From the NCBI GenBank assembly GCA_019925105.1, contig JAHGAU010000005.1, positions 1-64,000 on the forward strand: DNA of 64,000 nt, written 5' to 3'. The position numbers and the translations under genes were made by a program. Positions within the stretch are counted from its first letter, which is position 1; every line of letters begins with the position of its first letter. The notes beneath the pieces were generated by a model that saw only the letters and a program-made list of their open reading frames with translations, made no database searches and was not told the DNA's origin. Positions 44,310-55,121 of the stretch are shown piece after piece. Source of the DNA: Niebla homalea (lineage: Eukaryota > Ascomycota > Lecanoromycetes > Lecanorales > Ramalinaceae).

Positions 44310-45060
44310 GAGTTATGGAAGTGATGATGGAGAGATTTAGACAGATTCAGAGGGAGAGAGAGAGAGAGCGAGAGAGCACTCCTGCTATCAGGAGCTGTCT
44401 TGAGAATGTCAAGCTCATGTGAACGAGTTTGGGAATGGGTCAACCATCTTGTACTTCAAAAAACTGAGGGCGAGACCTGCTTATCATTTAGCACTAGTTC
44501 CCTGTAGCATTTAGCAAAGAGGCTCGGACAAAGTGTGGTGCGAGCAAAGGAGGTAGTGGGCCACACTTCGAAGCCCATTGGTCAGCCTTGCTGTACAAAT
44601 TCTCCCACTTGAGCATGAGATCGGCAAGGTTGCATAGTATTGGAAGTCGAGACCATTTGGCTAGCATCATTGGTAGCAAGAACGACAGTTACACAGCATT
44701 TATTGTTCCAAATCTACTATTCTTAGCCGTTGGGGCTGTAGTGCAGATGCAGCTTGGTTGCAATTGGATCACAGCCACCCTCTTGAACGAGGGAATGCAA
44801 CTCAAGGTGCTCAGTCGCAAGAGATACCCAGGGTTACAAGGTGATATGTATACACTAGGTTTACTTAGAAGAGATAGTAGAAGGGAAGAAGCGCCCTTAA
44901 CAAAGAGAAAAAAGCGATTTGGGTAATGTTGGACTTTTATTCCTCCAACAAACAAAATCTTTGTGATAAACTAATATAGTCATTAATTACGTTCTGAAAG
45001 AATTCAAAAATAATAAAGGTCTAAGATTTTACTGCGCCCGAGGGCTCTCGTTCCGAGCGC
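44310..45060. other. No supported gene
   Basis: A minus-strand frame at 44,494-44,679 (LMLKWENLYSKADQWASKCG) looks protein-like but ends quickly and no exon could be joined to it; it may be a remnant. An AG dinucleotide run lies at 44,355-44,375. Confidence 0.4.
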
Positions 45061-45068
45061 AAAGCGAG

Positions 45069-45085
45069 CGTCAAATTTGACGTCA
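45069..45085. promoter_or_regulatory. Palindrome overlapping a TGACGTCA (CRE-like) site
   Basis: CGTCAAATTTGACG (45,069-45,082) is a perfect 14-bp palindrome, and TGACGTCA (45,078-45,085) overlaps its right half, about 135 bp before the start codon at 45,219. TGACGTCA is the classic ATF/CREB-type bZIP site; use in this promoter is inferred. Confidence 0.5.
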
Positions 45086-45218
45086 TTCCTCTCTCATGCT
45101 TTCAGTCGCCTCGCGCTGCAGGCTTGATGTGTTTACTTTCTACATCATAGCATGTACTTGAGCGCTACAACAAGCGCACCACTTCGTGTCCTGAGAGTTT
45201 AATGCCAATACCGCAACG

Positions 45219-46148
45219 ATGGCCGACATTGAAGAGCTCAGACAAGCCAACATCCTTCGCAACAAAAGCCATTTGCAAGAACTCGGCATCCTATACAAGC
45301 CATCTCCCAAGACCACAACCAAAGCAACAGCTCGACCTCCCACCAAAAAACGCAAGCTCGACTTACCACCCCCGTCACGTTCATCTGCGCGCATCGCCTC
45401 GGCTCCGGCCAGACCTACCTATAATAATGAAGATGAGACCGATGACAAACCTTCACGCAAAGGGGCAGCAAAGGCAAAGAAGGGGCCAGTCAAGATTAAA
45501 GCCGAGATTGAAGTGCCAGTGGAGCCTGCTGTACCTGTGAAGGATATCGAGACCATTCGCGCCAGCTGGACAGCCTGGAAACCTGAAGCCGTCCTTCCCA
45601 CCCGCGACGAGGATTCCGTCTTCCACTTCCCCGACCATCCTGCCTTCCGACCAAACAAAAGCCCCGAGGAGATGCTGCGGGAAGGCTGCTTTGGCGGCTC
45701 CTACTTCCGCCCGCTGTTTTCGCGGAGGTTGGGCTGTACCATTCAAGATGATTACAAAGAGTTGCCCGCATCGTGGTATGCAGGGCTGGATGTTGCGACA
45801 TTCCTTACATCACCAGACTATGATCCCGAGGTGAACAAGTACAAGGTCAAGTGCGGGCAATCGATAGAGGAGTGGGAGGCCTCGGGATGGATATCGCACG
45901 ATCACGACGTGAGGGGTTGGTTCCAATGGTACTGTCGCTTCTTCATGGGAAGGAGGTGCGAGGACGATGAATGGCAGATTGGGCGATGGGCGAGGTGTGC
46001 GGGTGAGACGGGCAGGTGGAGGCGGTCGTTGCTGAAGAAGTATGTTTCCATGGGCGTGAGGGAGGTCTTTGATGATGGCGAGGACGAGAAGAAGGGGGAT
46101 GTTAGCCCAGTGCAGCATCAGACCTGCTTTCAGTGGGCATATGAGTGA
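45219..46148 (+). CDS. Conserved fungal protein of unknown function, nuclear-looking (309 aa)
   Basis: Intronless. The N-terminal ~25 residues (IEELRQANILRNKSHLQELG) form a short charged helix, followed by a Pro/Ser/Lys-rich tail with a basic cluster (KKRKL) that would serve as a nuclear localisation signal. Residues ~115-280 form a dense Trp- and Tyr-rich domain: EMLREGCFGGSYFRPLFS, LPASWYAG, NKYKVKCGQSIEEWE, RGWFQWYCRFFMGRR and QIGRWARCAGETGRWRRSLL. I have seen this domain as a conserved hypothetical in many ascomycetes but know no assigned function. The frame is open, composition ordinary, and the CRE-like palindrome lies upstream. Confidence 0.88.
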   Translation: MADIEELRQANILRNKSHLQELGILYKPSPKTTTKATARPPTKKRKLDLPPPSRSSARIASAPARPTYNNEDETDDKPSRKGAAKAKKGPVKIKAEIEVPVEPAVPVKDIETIRASWTAWKPEAVLPTRDEDSVFHFPDHPAFRPNKSPEEMLREGCFGGSYFRPLFSRRLGCTIQDDYKELPASWYAGLDVATFLTSPDYDPEVNKYKVKCGQSIEEWEASGWISHDHDVRGWFQWYCRFFMGRRCEDDEWQIGRWARCAGETGRWRRSLLKKYVSMGVREVFDDGEDEKKGDVSPVQHQTCFQWAYE

Positions 46149-46385
46149 GCTCCTACTTCCTCCTGTTTACAACTTGCCAGGCGCTGACACAACGATCCTA
46201 GGGTCCGCCAGGGCGATTTGGAACGTTTCTGGTCAACTGGAAAATGAACGGTCTTCAATATATTCCCCTATATTGAAGCGTACTCAACCAGGCTTCCTTG
46301 CCGTCCCAATCGTGACTAAAATCTCCGCCACAACCATCCTCGGCTCGGGTGCCATACATCCTATGAATGTCGTGAGCTCGTGGCT

Positions 46386-47129
46386 CTATCTTATTCCTCG
46401 GGTTCCTGTTTTGGATGCTTGATCTGTTGATTTTCTCGTCGTTGGACCCATGGGCATGCTTGAACCAGTTAAAGATTCGTTCTCGTTCTTCTTGTCAAGT
46501 TGACTCGATAGCTTACCATTCTTCTGGTATCCCAGTCTATCATGTTCCTCCTTTTTCCACCCTCCACCATCCCCAGCAAAACCCTTGGCCCCACATTGAA
46601 CCCTCGCGTGGGTGGAAGAACATCCTTTCCCACCTTTATCAGCCGCTCCCTTTTGACTTCCTTTTTTCTCCTCCTCTTCTTGAGATTGGCCTTCCGTCTC
46701 CCCTTTCACCTTTTGAAAATGATCGTGCTTAGGCTCGATTGGCTTGGGCAGAATTGGCATAGGCAGAAATGGCTTGGGCAGAATTGGCTTGTATGGAGGT
46801 CCGCGGACGAGTCTCGGGGGCGAGACCGGATATGACTGCCAAAAATGCCTGACCGATGAGGCGACTTCGCTTTCCGTATACCTCTCCTTCAGCCCACGAC
46901 ACGAGCATTTGGGGTCCCGGCACAGGGACACGTTACTCTTGCCACAACCGGTGCAGCGGTAAGCAGAGCCATGGTTAATTTTGTCGCAGTGGATGCACCT
47001 CCTTTCCGCCCGATTGATCCGGTCTTTCTTGTCAGGCGTGGGCTTGCCACATGGTTCCTTCCTGGCACACCTATGAGTATCATTTCTGACAAGAACCCTG
47101 GAAAGGGAAAGGTGAAGGAATACTGACAT
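46386..47129 (-). CDS. Possible zinc-ribbon protein with Lys/Gly-rich tail
   Basis: Near the N-terminus the frame has CIHCDKINHG then CTGCGKSNVSLC and CSC, a CxxC..CxxC arrangement suggesting zinc binding. HFWQSYP and a Pro/Lys repeat (KPILPKPFLPMPILPKP) follow, then a charged low-complexity tail. A pyrimidine-rich acceptor (CTTTCCAG) just inside the frame, at about 47,098, suggests that the true protein starts in an upstream exon (perhaps in the frame starting 47,314). The Pro/Lys repeat lies in a GGCAGAATTGGCTTGG repeat of the DNA. Unnamed family; may not be expressed. Confidence 0.45.
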   Translation of the reverse strand: MSVFLHLSLSRVLVRNDTHRCARKEPCGKPTPDKKDRINRAERRCIHCDKINHGSAYRCTGCGKSNVSLCRDPKCSCRGLKERYTESEVASSVRHFWQSYPVSPPRLVRGPPYKPILPKPFLPMPILPKPIEPKHDHFQKVKGETEGQSQEEEEKKGSQKGAADKGGKGCSSTHARVQCGAKGFAGDGGGWKKEEHDRLGYQKNGKLSSQLDKKNENESLTGSSMPMGPTTRKSTDQASKTGTRGIR

Positions 47130-47558
47130 GATGGGAAAACAGCTTGGAGATGAGGTTTCTTCCGGATTGTACGAGTGTTTTCTGAAGGGGGAAGTTCGGG
47201 AGCGGTTGAGATGGTGATGAAGTTATGGGGAGGAGGAATTATATGACGATAAGTACAGCGATGATCGAGCCGGCGGCTGAGGTCATGAATCCGATGACCA
47301 AAGGAGGCGATCAAGGCAACAATCCAGGCGAGAAGAGAGTGACGCGGGCAAGCGATAATGAGGACTGCATAGGCCCTATACGTACGTCATGCGGCTTCAC
47401 TCTCATACTTGCTGTCCAAACGATGTTGACTAAAGCATCCTGCACTTCTGCCCCCTTTGACAATCTCAGTCTCCATTCGCGCCCTCACCAGACAGAATCC
47501 CTGCACATTCACCACCTCACATCCGTAGTATTGCTCTTCCCCCCAGCGACGCCGTCCC

Positions 47559-48226
47559 TCATAGGCTAAGCACTGAGCCCCACCCCATTCCTCCCCACCA
47601 ACACATCCCCTTCCCTCTTTCCTCCCCGCCTGTACACCTCCACCTCGACCGTCTCATCAACCACCCTGCCCAAAATCCTCTCACCCCATTCTCCAATGAC
47701 ATCCAATCCGCGTACGTCCAGCTTCTCCTCCGCCAAGCCCCCTCCCGTCTCCCCTCTTCCGGATTGGCTGCCCTAAAAATCCTCTCCACGGAGATGGTGA
47801 GGACGTCGTAAGTATGGACGGGGTCGCGGTAGAGAGCCTAGTCGACGCCGTAGATGCGGGATTCTTCGAAGATGACGGCGGTGAAGGAGGTCATTAGGCA
47901 GATGAGGATGGTGAAAGGCATGTGCTGGGCGGTGCCGTCGGGAAGTGATTTGGTGAGGAGGATGCGGGTTTTGGGGCGAGGATCTTGAGGGTTGGAGGGG
48001 AGTAGAGGGTGCCGGTGGTATTGGGGGGAGAGGGTCAAAGCTGTGGAGGAGGTGGATGCTTGGGATCGTTAGTGCGGAGGTACAAGGGTAGATATGGTTA
48101 CATTTTGATATCTTGAAAATTGAGAATTCCAGCAGCATAACAGGGAGTGAAAGGCAGAGTCTAAATCTTACGGTACAGTGTGTGAAATGAACAGACGACA
48201 AAAGCAAGCGAACGAAATCTGGACAT
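47559..48226 (-). pseudogene. Two-exon gene interrupted by TAG (unrecognised family)
   Basis: Exon 1 (48,226-48,172) starts MSRFRSLAFVV. A 113-bp phase-1 intron follows, with GTAAGA donor, CTAAC branch sequence and CCAAG acceptor. Exon 2 from 48,058 reads ILLTKSLPDGTAQHMPFTIL and IFEESRIYGVD, then TAG (47,838-47,840), then ALYRDPVHTYDVLTISVERI and further open sequence to 47,559. The coding look on both sides of the stop suggests one broken gene; a CAG-to-TAG change would be enough. If the stop is genuine the product is 91 residues. I do not recognise the protein. Confidence 0.4.
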
Positions 48227-48548
48227 GTACGTACGGGCATGTTTCCCCAATAGCTTCTTGAAATGTTCCTTCATCCCGGGCATACTACCTCGCTGTCCTA
48301 TGGGAGAAGCATGGGCAGGAAAGCCAAAGCTGCTCTTCTAGAATTTGAAATTCTCCGGTATTTTCCATCTTTATGCAGGCTGCTCTACTGAAAGATCTAT
48401 GCCAGAGCAGCCTTCTTCCATACATGTTGTGTTGAAGGAGTGTAGTCCCTCTTCCCAAAATCGATGTAGGTGAGGAGTATGAGTGGAGGATGTCGTCGTG
48501 CGCTTCAAGAAGGATCTGCTGCAAAGCCGAATTTGACTTAAATATCTA

Positions 48549-48912
48549 CAGTGAACCCCCCTTATAACGACTACCCTTCCAACGATAATCGGTATATAAC
48601 AATTTCGGATTGGGGACGGACGGTTCCTTTGGTGTCAGTTATCGATACTTTGCTTACTACGATATCGTTAAGTTTTGATGAAAACTTTTACGGGGTATCG
48701 GCATATCCGATGTTGTATTATACTATGTATTTTATAGATTTTCATGATATCACGGTACCTTTCAGGGTATTTTATGTATTTTATTCTTCGCATCATCGAA
48801 TTACGGGAAATAGTAGTCATGTTCCTTGTATTACTTAAATCGCTATACCGATAAGCCGTTTATAACGATCCGCTGTGGGCACCCCAGAATATCGTTATAA
48901 GGAGGTTCACTG
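48549..48912. mobile_element. MITE-like element, 364 bp
   Basis: Terminal inverted repeats CAGTGAACCCCCCTTATAAC (left) and the complement of CAGTGAACCTCCTTATAAC (right, 48,893-48,912), over 20 bp with one gap and one mismatch, around an AT-rich interior. CAGTGAACC ends suit the Tc1/mariner-pogo (Fot1-like) group. TA precedes the left end, but the right side is followed by CC, so the TA duplication is not intact. A 95-codon open frame inside (48,551-48,838) begins within the repeat and is not accepted as a gene. Confidence 0.75.
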
Positions 48913-49329
48913 CCGTACAATATACACTAGCTAACGATCGTAGGTTGGGGGCGGCTGGCGGCGCGTTCCCCTCCCTGAGCTAATGTGCAACATATTCTGG
49001 CTACTGGGCTGGAGTCAGCTGTGATGATATATGCGCTTCTCAGGCGCATTTTGAGACATGGGTGAGTACCCCCGCAAAAGGTCCAGCCAAGAGAGCGATG
49101 ACGGAAGAGGGCGGGTGAGAGCTTGGAGATTGACCGTCTTGAATCCTCATCGGATGGTCATACCACCTTCCACCGGCGAATCTGGTCAGTTGGTTGATAT
49201 TGGAGCTCTTCATCTGCTTGATGATTTACCCGTATCTTCAGCTCCCTACATCAAGTCTCATCCGGTGACCCTTAGTTCTACCGCCTCCGTGACAACACCC
49301 CTACCTCCGCCTCGCCACATACTGTAATC

Positions 49330-50318
49330 ATGAAAATTCTCACCAAAGAGGAGGAGGATGCTCACTACAAGTACGTTAGAGGGTCCCATGGTGAACCGGA
49401 AATCCTACAATCAGCGTCTGCTGACCCTCCCCTCCTGCCAGTGAAACCCTCAAGGGCGGCGCCCTCGGTGGCAGCGTTGGCCTTATCCTCGGCTCCATTG
49501 GCCTCTACGCCGCCAGAGTACGGTATCCAGTCTTCCGAGGCCTCACTGTGCCATTGCAAGCCTTTCTCGTGACGAGCACGAGTACATTTGGCGGTGCGTT
49601 GCCTTTCCATCCCCCGATCATCCGAGAAGAGCCGGTGATTTAGAGGAACCACCCTCATACCCCTCGTCGAGCACGCCAATAATGCTGACCCTCACACCTC
49701 TTTTCATCGATGCTTGCAGCCATCGTGACAGCGGACCACTTCTCCCGCCGCTTCGAATCCTCCCGGCACGCCGACTCCGACTTCCAGGACGCCTCCGCCC
49801 GCGCCGAGGCCCAGAGACGGGCCAACCAATCGACCTACGAGCGCGCCATGGCCTTTGGCAAAACGCACCGCTACCAGATCGTCGGGGGATCCTGGGTCCT
49901 CTCCATGGTCGCCGCGCTAGGCATCACAGGCCGCAACCCGTACCTCTCGACGCAGCAGAAGCTGGTGCAGGCGAGGGTGTATGCGCAGGGGCTGACGATC
50001 GCGGTCCTGATCGCGAGCGCGGTGTTTGAGATTGGGGACCGCGGGAAGGGGGAGGGCAGGTGGGAGACGGTGCAGGTGGTGGATGAGAGTGATCCCGAGG
50101 GGAGGCGGATGGTGGAGAAGAAGGTGCATCATGAGCGGTATCGCGGGGAGGATCAGTGGCGGGATATGATTGAGGCCGAGGAGGAGAAGGAGAAGAGGCG
50201 GAAGGAGGAAATACAGGAGTATGAGAGGGAGCATCCGAAGCAGCATCATGAAGGTCATGAGGGGCATAAGAGGAAAGCGCCGCAGAAGAAGGATCAGGGT
50301 GAGAAGGAGGACAAGTAA
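49330..50318 (+). CDS. rcf2: Respiratory supercomplex factor 2 homologue (HIG1 domain)
   Basis: Three exons: 49,330-49,370, 49,442-49,593 and 49,720-50,318, with introns of 71 and 126 bp, joined in frame to give 263 residues. The N-terminus MKILTKEEEDAHYN, then GGALGGSVGLILGSIGLYAA, matches Rcf2. Two further membrane segments form the HIG1 domain: YQIVGGSWVLSMVAALGI (residues about 115-135) and VYAQGLTIAVLIASAVFEI (about 150-172), with RNPYLSTQQKLVQAR between them. A long Lys/Glu-rich tail follows. Rcf2 is an inner mitochondrial membrane protein that helps cytochrome c oxidase assemble and associate with complex III. Product name confident; the tail is longer and more charged than in yeast. 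Confidence 0.9.
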
Positions 50319-50575
50319 GGAAGAGCAGTCAGAGATGGTGATGGTTTGGCGAGAATCCTATTTGAAGCTGGAGAAGGAGGTCAGAATAGCATCATGGTCG
50401 AAAGGGCAGTAGTAGGCGAGGAATGCTCGGCACATCACATTTTGGAGATTGATATCCATGTACATACGTTTGGAACATCAGCAGAATAACTATAACCGAA
50501 TGGTCCCGAGACCTCCACCAATCTACTGCCTAACTTTAGGGTTACAAGTCGCACTCTTTTGTAGAGTAAGCATCA
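50319..50575. other. Convergent 3' region
   Basis: The rcf2 (+) and tma64 (-) genes converge here. No further gene is seen. Confidence 0.6.
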
Positions 50576-52622
50576 TCATCCCTTTCCACCGCCGCCCTTC
50601 TTCCCCTTGGTCTTATCCACCACAGCCACCCACTCCCTCCTGACCCCTCTCCTCTCCACTGCCTTCATCACAACGTCGCGCTGCGGCCCCTGCACCAGCA
50701 CCTCTCCCACAGGGTTCCTCGGGCTAGATCCAGCCAAGTGTCCCACGCTCGTACTACTCGCACAGCTCTTCTGTAATTCCTCGGCCAACGTACCGGGCGC
50801 AATCCCGAACACTTCCAGCCCGGAGACTTTGGTCATTGTTTTATTGCCCGAGCGAGTCTCCAACGTGATGGTAATCTTGGGTGGGGCGCCCGGCTTTGGT
50901 GTCGCGGTTGAGATGTCTGCATTGTTGCGTAACAGGGCCCAATGCGGTGTGGTATGATCGTCGAGCAGACGAGTGAGGAGCAAGTCTCGAGGAATACTGT
51001 TCTTGACCAGGATGTCGCGGTCGACTGGAGAGGTCGGGGTGGGGGCGGATGAGGGGAAGAGGAGGTGGTGAAGGGTGGGGTTCAGGGTGATGTTGCGTTT
51101 GTTGGTGGAGCAGACAAGGGAGGCAGATTCGAAGTGTGTGGTCAGGAGGGAGCGAAGTTCGTTGGCCGGGTAGAGGTGGCGGGTTGTGGTTGCGGAAGAG
51201 GTGGTGGGGAGGAGGGCGGAGAGATCAACGGAGGGGCGGTGGAGGGTTGTCAGTTGGAGGTGTTGGCCTAGGGATGGGTCGGAGGAAGGTGAGGGATCGG
51301 TGATATTTGGCGTGGATGAGGTGTCCTTCCTGGGTAGGGGATATGGTTTGAAGTCGGTGATGGCAGGATCGTCAAAGTCAATGTCCACAACAACGCATTC
51401 CCAGCCGTCTCGATCTTTGGATTTGAGAATCTTAGCTTTTTCCAGGGCTTTGATGAATTTCCTGATATTCTTCCAGCTCGTCTTTTTGATTGTTAGGTTG
51501 GCTGTCCGAAGGGCTGTATGAGCTGGAAGATATGGGAGTACCATGTTGGACATGACGAGTGATGGTGGAATGGGAAATTTGAGGCCATGGTGAGGGTCAG
51601 ACCGGTGCTGCGCTTTGGCGTCGTGAATGCTGTAGAGGAAGGCCTGCCAAAATGCGTCGTCTATCTCCTTTGTCAACAATTCCTTCTCTTTCTCCATGTC
51701 GACCCGCTCGGCATCCTCACCCTCCACGTGATCGTTCCTCTTCTTTACATGGCCTTCTTCAGCTAATGGAACCCCTCCCTCATCAGCGTCGTCTTGGTCA
51801 TCTTCAATACTTAGATCTGCTGTCTTCTTTTGCAACATCACATCCTCACTAACCTCCCAACCTTGTAATGATTCTGGTGCAGCACCGCCAGGCTTGCCGG
51901 ATGTACTCCAGGCCCAGATCTCATCACCCTCCCAGTGTTCGCTCCGGACTGCATGTCCTTTGGAACCCTGTACCTCCTGCAAGGATGAGACGTCGATCTC
52001 GCACACGCCCACCACGAGCGGCACAGTCGGTCGCTCCACACTTGCGACTGCAACGACGGCACCCTTGGTGGCCTTGGTAGGGAACGGTGGACCAAAAGCA
52101 AGACCGGGTGTCATCAGAGGTGAGCCGGTCTGTAGCTTCTCGACGACGAAGTCAGGAGTGTGGAGGAGAGGTACGAGATGAGGGTGCTGCCATAATGTGT
52201 AGACTATAGCAGGTGTGAGTGGCTGACATGGGACTAGCTGGGACACCAACTACCCACCAGTAGGAAGTAAGCGGTCCTCGACTTTGAACCATAGCACCCG
52301 CTGATCTTCCCCCGGCTGGGATCCAGCATAGACTGTGCCAGACACTTTCTTCAGATCTGGACCAGAGGTGGTTGTAAAGCGGGCCGAAAGGGCATTTTCT
52401 GGTAGGAGGGAGTTCCGGATGGTTGTCAAGGTTGGACCACTCTCATCATCTGTCTGTTGACTTTGCTTTGGTACATCAACATCAAACTCTCTTATAATCT
52501 CGTCGGCAATCTTTCGACGATCCGAGGAACGCAGAGGTGCCAAAGGTTTGATCTGTTGAAGAGGTCAGAAAGAAAAGATTCTGGATCAGATGGGAGCGTA
52601 CATTTGGCTTCTTCTTGAACAT
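50576..52622 (-). CDS. tma64: Translation factor eIF2D / Tma64 homologue
   Basis: Three exons: 52,622-52,602 (only 7 codons, MFKKKPN), 52,552-52,258 and 52,203-50,576, with introns of 49 and 54 bp; 647 residues. The N-terminus and LWFKVEDRLLPTVYTLWQHP (across the second intron) form the pseudo-PUA part. The PUA domain follows with GAVVAVASVE and VVGVCEIDVSSL. A SWIB/MDM2-like region contains WQAFLYSIHDA and NIRKFIKALEKAKILKSKDR. The C-terminal SUI1 domain has ITLETRSGNKTMTKVSGLE, and GVLVQGPQRD-like GEVLVQGPQRDVVMKAV near the end. In yeast and mammals this protein recycles 40S subunits after termination and can deliver tRNA without GTP. It shares a 168-bp divergent promoter with the next gene. 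Confidence 0.93.
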
Positions 52623-52699
52623 GATGATGGCTGGTAGAATGAAGAGTGTAACACTTGATCAAGATCCGACAATATAAACGAACGAGGGAAAGTTCTCGA

Positions 52700-52725
52700 G
52701 AGTTTTATATATAAAGATGACGTCA
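52700..52725. promoter_or_regulatory. TATA-like sequence and CRE (TGACGTCA) in divergent promoter
   Basis: TTTTATATATAAAG is followed by TGACGTCA at 52,718-52,725, roughly midway between the tma64 (-) and cyclotransferase-like (+) start codons. A palindromic bZIP site here could act on both genes. Confidence 0.5.
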
Positions 52726-52790
52726 CTTAAAGATCTGATGCCGCCTCTTTAATCGTCTTCAAAAAATTCCAGAATACTGTATTCAAGATA

Positions 52791-53372
52791 ATGACCTCAC
52801 AAAATCTCTACTTCGGCTATGGCTCCAACCTCTGGAAGGAACAGATGCGCCTACGGTGCCCATCATCCCCATACAAGGGTGTTGGCTGTCTCCAGAATTA
52901 CCGCTGGATCATCAATGAACGTGGATACGCAAACGTGGTCCCCTCACCATCATCTTCATCTGCATCACCAGATGTGGTCTATGGACTGATCTACTCCCTG
53001 ACTCCTGCAGATGAGATTATGTTGGACAGGAACGAGGGAGTACCACAGGTGTATCGCAAAGAGATGATCAAAATTCAATACTGGTCCACTGCTTCCGACA
53101 AGCCAATCGACACAAGTCAAGAGCCGGAGATGGAAGACATGCTGGTATATGCCGACTACAAGCGTGTCAAGGAGGCCAAGCCGAAGCAAGAGTACATTCA
53201 CCGTATGAATGAGGGTATCCGAGATGCATTGGCAGCTGGCATACCGAAACAATATGTGGACACCGTCATGCGCAAATTCATTCCACCAGACACTGAGGAT
53301 CAGGAAGACCCAGAGGGAACTAGGCAGATGGCAAGGAAGCAAGCCGAAAGCTTTGAGGATGAGGAGGATTGA
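52791..53372 (+). CDS. Gamma-glutamylcyclotransferase-like protein (193 aa)
   Basis: Intronless. YFGYGSNLWKEQM at residues 7-19 is the YGSN substrate loop of the GGCT-like fold. MLDRNEGVPQVYRKEM carries the catalytic Glu in NEGV. The C-terminus is acidic (SFEDEED). Enzymes of this fold remove gamma-glutamyl groups as 5-oxoproline in glutathione turnover, in the cytosol. The family has several functional branches, so the exact substrate is not certain. Divergent from tma64. Confidence 0.9.
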   Translation: MTSQNLYFGYGSNLWKEQMRLRCPSSPYKGVGCLQNYRWIINERGYANVVPSPSSSSASPDVVYGLIYSLTPADEIMLDRNEGVPQVYRKEMIKIQYWSTASDKPIDTSQEPEMEDMLVYADYKRVKEAKPKQEYIHRMNEGIRDALAAGIPKQYVDTVMRKFIPPDTEDQEDPEGTRQMARKQAESFEDEED

Positions 53373-53866
53373 CCTGTGGGCATTCAGACGGGGCCGGCCA
53401 AGGAGTCCAGATGTGGGGTGATCAGCCATCACAAAACAGTCTGTATCTGATCAAGCGCCCAATGTGACACAGATTCGTCAGGCGTGAAGAGACAGGCCGC
53501 TCCAGTGCCGTATTGCTGGGTCAGGCAATATTGCCTAATTGGCCAAGCAACATGTGACCGTGGCAGAGTGTTGCCGCAAAGAATCTCCTTGCATCACTGC
53601 TCTGTCACGCACTGGATTAAAAGGGAATGGCAGTCAAATTTGATTTGATGGCCAATTACAAGGGCCAAAGGTAATCCACGTCGGAGACCAATTTGTAATA
53701 TTCATTCCACCATGGCTTGCCGGTTAGATTGTCTGGACATCAGATGTGTTGTCCCTTTATCATATAACAGGAAATGGGGAGGTCCTCCTCTTATGACAAT
53801 CGTTCATTCACCCAACCCTGGTGCAAAATCTACAGGATCCAAGCAGATACTCGAATCGCGGCAATC

Positions 53867-54310
53867 ATGATGCTCATCCCTACCCTCGCGTATGTCTTTT
53901 CGCGGAATTTTAACCTCAATCAAGTATTAATGAATCACAACAGGCTCACGCTCCTTCCTCTCGCAACAGCAAACCCGCTGGCAGAACCCCCTTATAAAAC
54001 CTGCGTCCCTACGGCAACATCAACCATCAGCACCATCACCACCGAAACGACCTACCTGACCACCATCACAACATCTGCCCAGCCTTACTGCCCCACCATC
54101 ACCAGTACAGTCTATCCAGCATGTCCTAGGCTCCCTGGCCATATTTGCTTCGAGCCGCAGTGCTTTGAGGTGTTGTCGACCACCCTCTCCTGTGCCGCGG
54201 CATGTTGCCCGACCATAACACCGACGGTGACTTCCACTGCGACCTGTGAGACTACTTGCAGGGAGGGCTGCGCCACGGACTTGGCCACAGTCACGCCAAC
54301 CTGTACATGA
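53867..54310 (+). CDS. Small secreted cysteine-rich protein (129 aa)
   Basis: Exons 53,867-53,889 and 53,944-54,310 flank a 54-bp intron (GTATGT..ACAACAG, with ATTAATGA upstream as possible branch region). The spliced N-terminus MMLIPTLALTLLPLATANPL is a good signal peptide. The mature part is Thr-rich (TSTISTITTETTYLTT) with 12 cysteines, an even number suitable for disulfides. The intron length is a multiple of three and it contains no stop, so the unspliced frame stays open but loses a clean signal peptide. It may be an effector or wall-associated protein; no known family is recognised. Confidence 0.7.
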   Translation: MMLIPTLAYVFSRNFNLNQVLMNHNRLTLLPLATANPLAEPPYKTCVPTATSTISTITTETTYLTTITTSAQPYCPTITSTVYPACPRLPGHICFEPQCFEVLSTTLSCAAACCPTITPTVTSTATCETTCREGCATDLATVTPTCT

Positions 54311-55121
54311 CGTCAAGACACTCCATACTCTCCGCGGCAAGGGTTAGAGGGGGTCATATGAACGGAGAAGCAGTAGGGGTAGGATTTTCGCATCCAATTC
54401 AAGCTACCCTGACGATCTTCAACTCCCAAAGATCTTCCGTGCAGTTATCTTTCGTGCGTATCAAATGGTGATCAAGGATTACTTTGACATGAATCAAGTC
54501 GTACGATTTGTGCATTGCGCTTGCCACCCCTTGTCTACTTGTCTGGTTCATCTGCAGGAAAAAAGGATCTGGCTCTGTCTTGGTGTTGGACTAAGATTGG
54601 AGATGAACACCCCACCGTTCAATTTGCATAACATGGTACCTGTCACAATTGGAGATAAACCGTGACCCTGTATTCATGACTTTCTGTGTATGTTTCCCTA
54701 GCATACCTCGATCATCCAGCTTGAAATGCTGCGGCTTTTTCCACAAGAGACCTATCAGGTTCTCAAACTACGTTGTCTTCTCTTTGCAACTCATCGGCCC
54801 AACGAATTCTCGTTAGCTTTTCCAGAAACAAAGAATCCGGAAAAGGCTCAAGCAAGAATAGTTCTACATCATCCTACCAAACGCTTCTTGTCGAATGATA
54901 CTAGGACAAGCTACTTTGACACCAATCCCACAGTCCGCGGTTCAGACAAGAAGCGCATGCATCCCAAATCCAAGCACCATCCACACTGTCTTACCTACGA
55001 CATTACCCCTCGCAAGGATGGTTGGCAAGAGACTTCCTGGCCTTCATCGCCGAAGCGACGACGGCTGGTGGTCCTCCTCGCTACCACCAACCCATCGCAT
55101 CAAATCACCCTGGATTATTTT
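54311..55121. other. No supported gene
   Basis: Overlapping frames around 54,726-55,130 have no signal peptide or motif. Probably intergenic. Confidence 0.5.

Noticed and set aside
44588..44926. 112-codon plus-strand frame with a hydrophobic segment
   Set aside because: Antisense to protein-like minus frames; no family match; no splice context.
48551..48838. 95-codon open frame
   Set aside because: Starts in the inverted repeat of the MITE-like element and has no homologous look; AT-rich interior.
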